Source: Hirudo medicinalis
Taxonomy: Eukaryota > Annelida > Clitellata > Hirudinida > Hirudinidae
Reading direction: 5' to 3'
DNA: 64,000 bases
Assembly (NCBI GenBank): GCA_011800805.1
Contig: MPNW01000036.1
Location: forward strand, 204,706 to 268,705
The notes below the pieces were generated by a model. That model did no database searches. It worked only from the letters and a program-made list of their open reading frames with translations, and was not told the DNA's origin. The position numbers and the translations under genes were made by a program. Every line of letters begins with the position of its first letter. Position 1 is the first letter of the stretch. Shown here piece after piece: positions 59,627 through 64,000 of the stretch.

Positions 59627-62600
59627 ATGACTAGTTTGCCGTATGATCTGTACCTGACCGTCAAAAGCTATTTTTGGGCGGATAAGTTTTGGCTTCCACC
59701 GAACACGACATGGTCAATTCTAGACAGGAACGAAACGAACTTCTACCCACACTCAAGCGATTTGTGGATTCCTTTGCCCATTGCCGTTTTCTTGTTTTTA
59801 CTCAGACTATTATGGGAAAGGTTTGTTTTAATTAGACTTTTTTTTATCCCATGTTAAAGAATATCATAGTTAGTTTGACAATTATATCTATTATAAACGT
59901 AAACTGTAACTCACAATTTAAGAATTGTGTGAGACTGAAGGCCTTGTGACTTTAAAAAATAAACTCATTTGACTTTCTACTGTTTAGCATGCAACAACTG
60001 TCTTTGCTTGCTTTCTTAGATTGTCTTCTCATTGTTAGAAAAGTACAAACAACCATAAGCACAATCATTACTTTACTTACATGATAGATCTTGGATTTCT
60101 ACAGTGGTTTTTAGACATTATGTGGTTGCTGAAATATTCATCTAAAGTGATATTCCCATAAATCTTTCTAAAATCCAGACGGAACTGCTCATTCGCTTTC
60201 CTAGTTTTCCTCGGTGCGACCTCGTCGACAATTCTCTGGTCACTCTGCTTTCTTCCGTTTCATTATTGTCGCATCCATCGTTTCTTGGTTACTTCATTAA
60301 TCGTCACTGGGTGGCATTTAAACTTTGGTGCAGAACATTTTTAGTGAATTCAAATTGTAGTTATCAATTGTTTAATTCGATTCGGCACTTATTAAAGTTA
60401 TAATTGAACCTGCAGGGATCAACGCAATGTCGCTATTAACTCAGAATATTGACAAATAATCTTCTGAAGTATGAAATAGGTGCTCATTTAAGCTTGTTTG
60501 CTGTTATTTCAGTTAACTGAAAAATTGAGTTATTAATATTTATTTGAATTCTACTTTTTAATTTTTACTCGAGAACGTTGTTGCTACCGTGCGAAATATT
60601 CGTTATCGATAATCGGTATTTTCTGCAGAAATTGTCATTTGTTGGTGTTTTCAAAAGCAAATTTCATTTCCAAGTCGGCAACATTTCGGCCTTAACAGTT
60701 GTTTTTGTTGTTCTCTTTTTGAGCTACATTCCTGAATGAAAGCCCGAGGGGTCACAGCCTCATCGTGATTGTCGTGTTTGTCGCTCGGGCGTGCATTCAT
60801 TCGGGTCACGCTCGGCTGATTTAGAGTGCACTATTGATGAATTAGCTCTGACATCCCTCAGTCTATCGAACTCTGTTTAAGTTACATTTTCACTCATTGT
60901 CTTTACATCTGTCAGGCTTATTTGTTACCTCTGAAATGGATTCAACCAATTCACAGATCTCTTTGCCAGCTTCTATGTGTGCCATGATTTGGCATCACAA
61001 CATTTAAAACATCAACAAATTTATTGATGACGACGACGATGAAGATGATGACAATACTCGACGTTTAATATTGATTTCATATGTTCAGCCTGTTGAGCTC
61101 ATGCATTTGCGATGTTGATAACGACGATGCTGTGGTCTCATAATAATGACCTATGGACTACGAACCCAAATCTCCAAATGAATTCATATGACACGGTGCC
61201 ACTTTGCATGCTAAAAGATGTGAAGTATTCCTTCACATTTGGTTTCATTAAGTTTTGTGACGAGCAGCTGAGGAGGATGACAAGAAATGTGTCGAACGAT
61301 GACGGATGCACATCGATAAGCCATGATGATGATGATGATGATTGCAATGGAAAAGTTGCAGGTACAAGAGGATTGCATACTGTGATTACAGGATGTTGTG
61401 ATTGTGAATAAGCCAATGATTATTATGGCTGGATGATGAGCCAAGGTTGTCCATCAATCTGTTGTTGGTTGATTATTGTTTAATTCTGTGACATCACAAG
61501 ATGTCAATTACAGTCTCAGATCTGTGCCTCTTCAAAACTGCATTCCCTGCTTAGGGCATGATGGTGATGATGATGGTGGTGGTGGTGGTGATGACTATCA
61601 TCTGATTAATGATGTTGATGCAAATAAAGGTAATAATAAAGTCCCAATCATGGGTGATGATAATAGACTTTTTTATCCGTGATCGCGAAAGGTCGAAGGT
61701 TGAAAGTATTATCTCCTCCCCTGTCTAAGAATTCTGTGCACTCACTTTTACTCGTCGTCTCACCAAATTCCTAGGTTTACTAATGGGATGAACTTTTTAA
61801 TTATTAATTAGGTACTTCATTGCAATGTTTTTTTTTTAATTTGAGGATTTGTGGAAGGTCTACCTGCATATATGTAAACTGTAGACTGCGTATTACGAGC
61901 GATGTGGTCTAACCCATCTCGATCACCTATTCTCGAGAGGACTCGAGAGGCTGGCAATTGCAAACCAAGACGTAAACAACTGGACACAGAAAACATTATT
62001 TCTTGTCTCAAAAGTACATTTGTAAATTGTCACCTGTGGCAAGAAATCATGGAGTCTGTGCCATGCAGTGGCTGCCATGTGTTATAATCGATAATCCATC
62101 CGTAATCTTCTGTCTACAGAAGTTCGCAAACTGCAATTATAATGAATGCAAGAAGTTAATGGCATTTAAATGTACTTTGATTTATTAATGGTACTTGCAT
62201 TTGAATTTGTTCTGTGGGAAAGCTGTGCAAGCATATTTACATCTGCTGTCAAGTTGTAAAAAGGCTGAAAAAAGGCTTAGGAGGATCTGTTAATGGGGGT
62301 TTGCATGTGGCGAGTCCAAGGTCGTCGAACTCCGGTCACCTCTGGCAAGTGAGACAGCTTAATTAGGTCTGGAATGTTCTAAAAAGTGACTGAGGTGTCT
62401 GAGGCTTGTCAATGACAACGGCTAATGGGGATGGATTATTATTAATTAAATGCACATTAATACAGCAGTCCTGTCTGACAAACTCAATTAGAGAGATCAA
62501 AGTCCTTGGTGGTGATGATGATAGTGATGAAATCGTGCTTTGTTGGACAATGGATCAGGTTGTGTTTAGACAGGTGGATAGAATAGTGGATGGATAAGAT

Positions 62601-63740
62601 CTTGCAGTAAGATGCAAGAGGTTGGTTCAGAACAACTGAATGAGCAGGTGGATGGGTGCTTGGTGAGTGTGAGTTTTGCTTGTGTGAGTTGATAGTAAAA
62701 AAAAAGTCTCCAGACGGGTGAGTGATTCAGCCCAATAATTCTCTGCAACCTATTTGAAATTTCTTCCCTTTTTGGATCCTTATGAGTTTGTGCTCGGGGT
62801 CTCGTGCCACTTTGCCTTGTCGGTATTTTTGAGGCAACGACAGCAGTGTCCGAATCCCAGCCTCTGAATCCATTCACATATCATCAGATTATTTACCTGA
62901 ATGATATTTAGCACGTTGCCAAGCAACGGTTGGTCGGTGGGTGTTGTTGTTTATGTTCCTCGTCGTGAAAATGTCATCCTACTCTCCACAATCGTTATCA
63001 TGACCGTGTTTTATAGATCACAGGTCGACGTTGAGGGAAAAGCAATTAAAACTACAAGTCGATCAATTTATTTACTATTAGTTTGCAAGACAATCTTTGC
63101 ATCTTTAATGGGCTTGTTGATTTTTGCAATGAAATGTCACCATTGGACTAGTGTCAAGGATAATCTCAAGGAAATAGAAAGATTTTTTTTTGATAATAAA
63201 GTTTGGATTAACAACAATTATCACATTTATCACGTTCTGATTTGCCTGAAGAATATCTTACAACAGAATATGAAATAAAAAAAAATGACTTCATTATTTC
63301 TTCATTCTGTTTTCATCCAGGTTTGTCGCTCTTCCCATTGGTCGATATTACAACCTCAGCGAGACCTGCCTCAAGAGGCCAAAGTTCAATGAGGTCCTGG
63401 AATCGCAGTTCAAGAAGAACAGGAAGTTGCTGCCCAACAAGTTGACCATGAAGGTGATGATGATGTTGTGGATCGTGACTATATGATTGGTGATGATGGC
63501 TGAGGAAGTAGGCTTTAGAAGTAGTGATGATGATGATAATGATGTTCACTGTTGGAAGTAATAATTGTTGTATTAATAAAGAACCATTAATCTCTCAATT
63601 GGTATTTATTGACGTTGTTTATGACGTGCACAGCAACTGACTGAGCAGCTGGGGATGTCTGAACGAGAGATTGAAAGATGGTGGAGGAGGAGAAGGGTAC
63701 AGGACAAGCCCAGTGAGATGCAGAGGTTCAGGGAAACCAG
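59627..63740 (+). CDS. CERS: Ceramide synthase (CERS5/6 type), first three exons; continues past the window
   Basis: ER multi-pass enzyme that N-acylates sphinganine. Exons seen: 59627-59820, 63321-63453, 63634-63740; the first intron is 3.5 kb. Exon 1 has the family start (FWLPPNTTWSILD) and first membrane helix (IPLPIAVFLFLLRLLWER). Exon 2: FVALPIGRYYNL, VLESQFKKNRKLLPNK. Exon 3 is the Hox-like domain: QLTEQLGMSEREIERWWRRR and RVQDKPSEMQRFRET, matching the position just before the TLC catalytic domain (which would begin with a WRFTFY-like segment in the next exon). The catalytic Lag1p motif lies outside this window. The 3' end of exon 3 and its donor are copied twice more downstream in a minisatellite. 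Confidence 0.9.
59821..63320. other. Large first intron of ceramide synthase
   Basis: 3.5 kb without supported exons. (GAT)n patches at 61320-61340 and 61560-61595. A 125-residue frame at 62901-63278 and others are open but have no splice or domain support. Confidence 0.5.
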
Positions 63741-63899
63741 GTTATTATTATTATTATTATTATGTCATGTCATGGGAAACCAGGTTATTATTATTATTAT
63801 TATCATCATCATTATGGCTATGTCATGTCATGGGAAACCAGGTTATTATTACTATTATTACTACTACTATTATTATTATTATCATTATTATGGCTATGT
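63723..63899. repeat. ~60-bp tandem repeat containing a copied exon end and splice donor plus (ATT)n
   Basis: The string gggaaaccag/gttattatt, which is the end of ceramide synthase exon 3 and its donor, occurs at 63731, 63774 and 63831, each followed by (ATT)n and a catgtcatg phrase. Confidence 0.8.
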
Positions 63900-64000
63900 C
63901 ATGCAATCATTTGACATCAAGACTGACCAGAGTAGCATCATTTACCATATTTCCTCAGACAGCAATGGCTCTTGTCCACATGCCTATCACGACAAATGGT

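Noticed and set aside
62901..63278. 125-aa ORF in the ceramide synthase intron
   Set aside because: No homology, no splice partner, ends in AT-rich low-complexity sequence.

Overview
This window is animal (metazoan) nuclear DNA. It holds split genes with GT-AG introns of about 60 bp to 3.5 kb, AATAAA polyadenylation signals, abundant (GAT)n/(AAT)n/TTAGGG-like simple repeats and one assembly gap. The gene content (TRIM-like RING protein, importin alpha, PP1 inhibitor-2, receptor PTP, LHFPL, MARCH5, WSC receptor, GADD45, RhoGAP, TNF ligands, ceramide synthase) together with the (GAT)n and TTAGGG-like repeats suggests a lophotrochozoan. A leech such as Helobdella is my best guess, but that is inference from repeat style, not proof. 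Most exon models were checked by joining splice sites and confirming that the phases and total CDS lengths stay in frame.

Layout, left to right. About 0.7-9 kb is gene-dense housekeeping sequence: a RING + C-terminal beta-propeller-like gene (+) that needs a frame change, importin alpha (-), protein phosphatase inhibitor-2 (+) and an unidentified coiled-coil protein (-). From 8.7 to 16.6 kb lies an 18-exon receptor tyrosine phosphatase-like gene (+) whose two cytoplasmic PTP domains both look catalytically dead. From 19.5 to 21.8 kb is an LHFPL-type tetraspan protein with a long proline-rich N-terminus (+). From 23.0 to 28.2 kb a MARCH5 mitochondrial E3 ligase (-) sits head-to-head with an intronless 784-residue Cys/His-rich orphan ORF (+). 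From 29.7 to 33.3 kb is a transmembrane WSC-domain receptor (+) with two alternative last exons.

From 33.3 to 42.7 kb is a repeat desert: (GAT)n, (AAT)n, CATT/CATC minisatellite, a 21-bp minisatellite, about 173-bp tandem units that each carry a TTAGGG array, and a 107-base N gap. From 42.8 kb on is a signalling cluster: GADD45 (+), an unidentified minus-strand gene, a FilGAP/ARHGAP22-24-25-type RhoGAP with a PH domain (+), two tandem TNF-superfamily ligands (+, about 4 kb apart), and the first three exons of a ceramide synthase (+) that runs off the right edge.

Recurring themes. Several genes are arranged head-to-head with 250-550 bp between start codons, suggesting shared promoters. Three genes show single-base frame breaks (RING gene, MARCH5, unidentified gene at 44.4 kb). 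These may be draft-sequence errors, although the RING-gene break falls exactly on a canonical -1 frameshift heptamer in the correct phase. Single N characters sit between near-duplicate flanks and probably mark contig joins.
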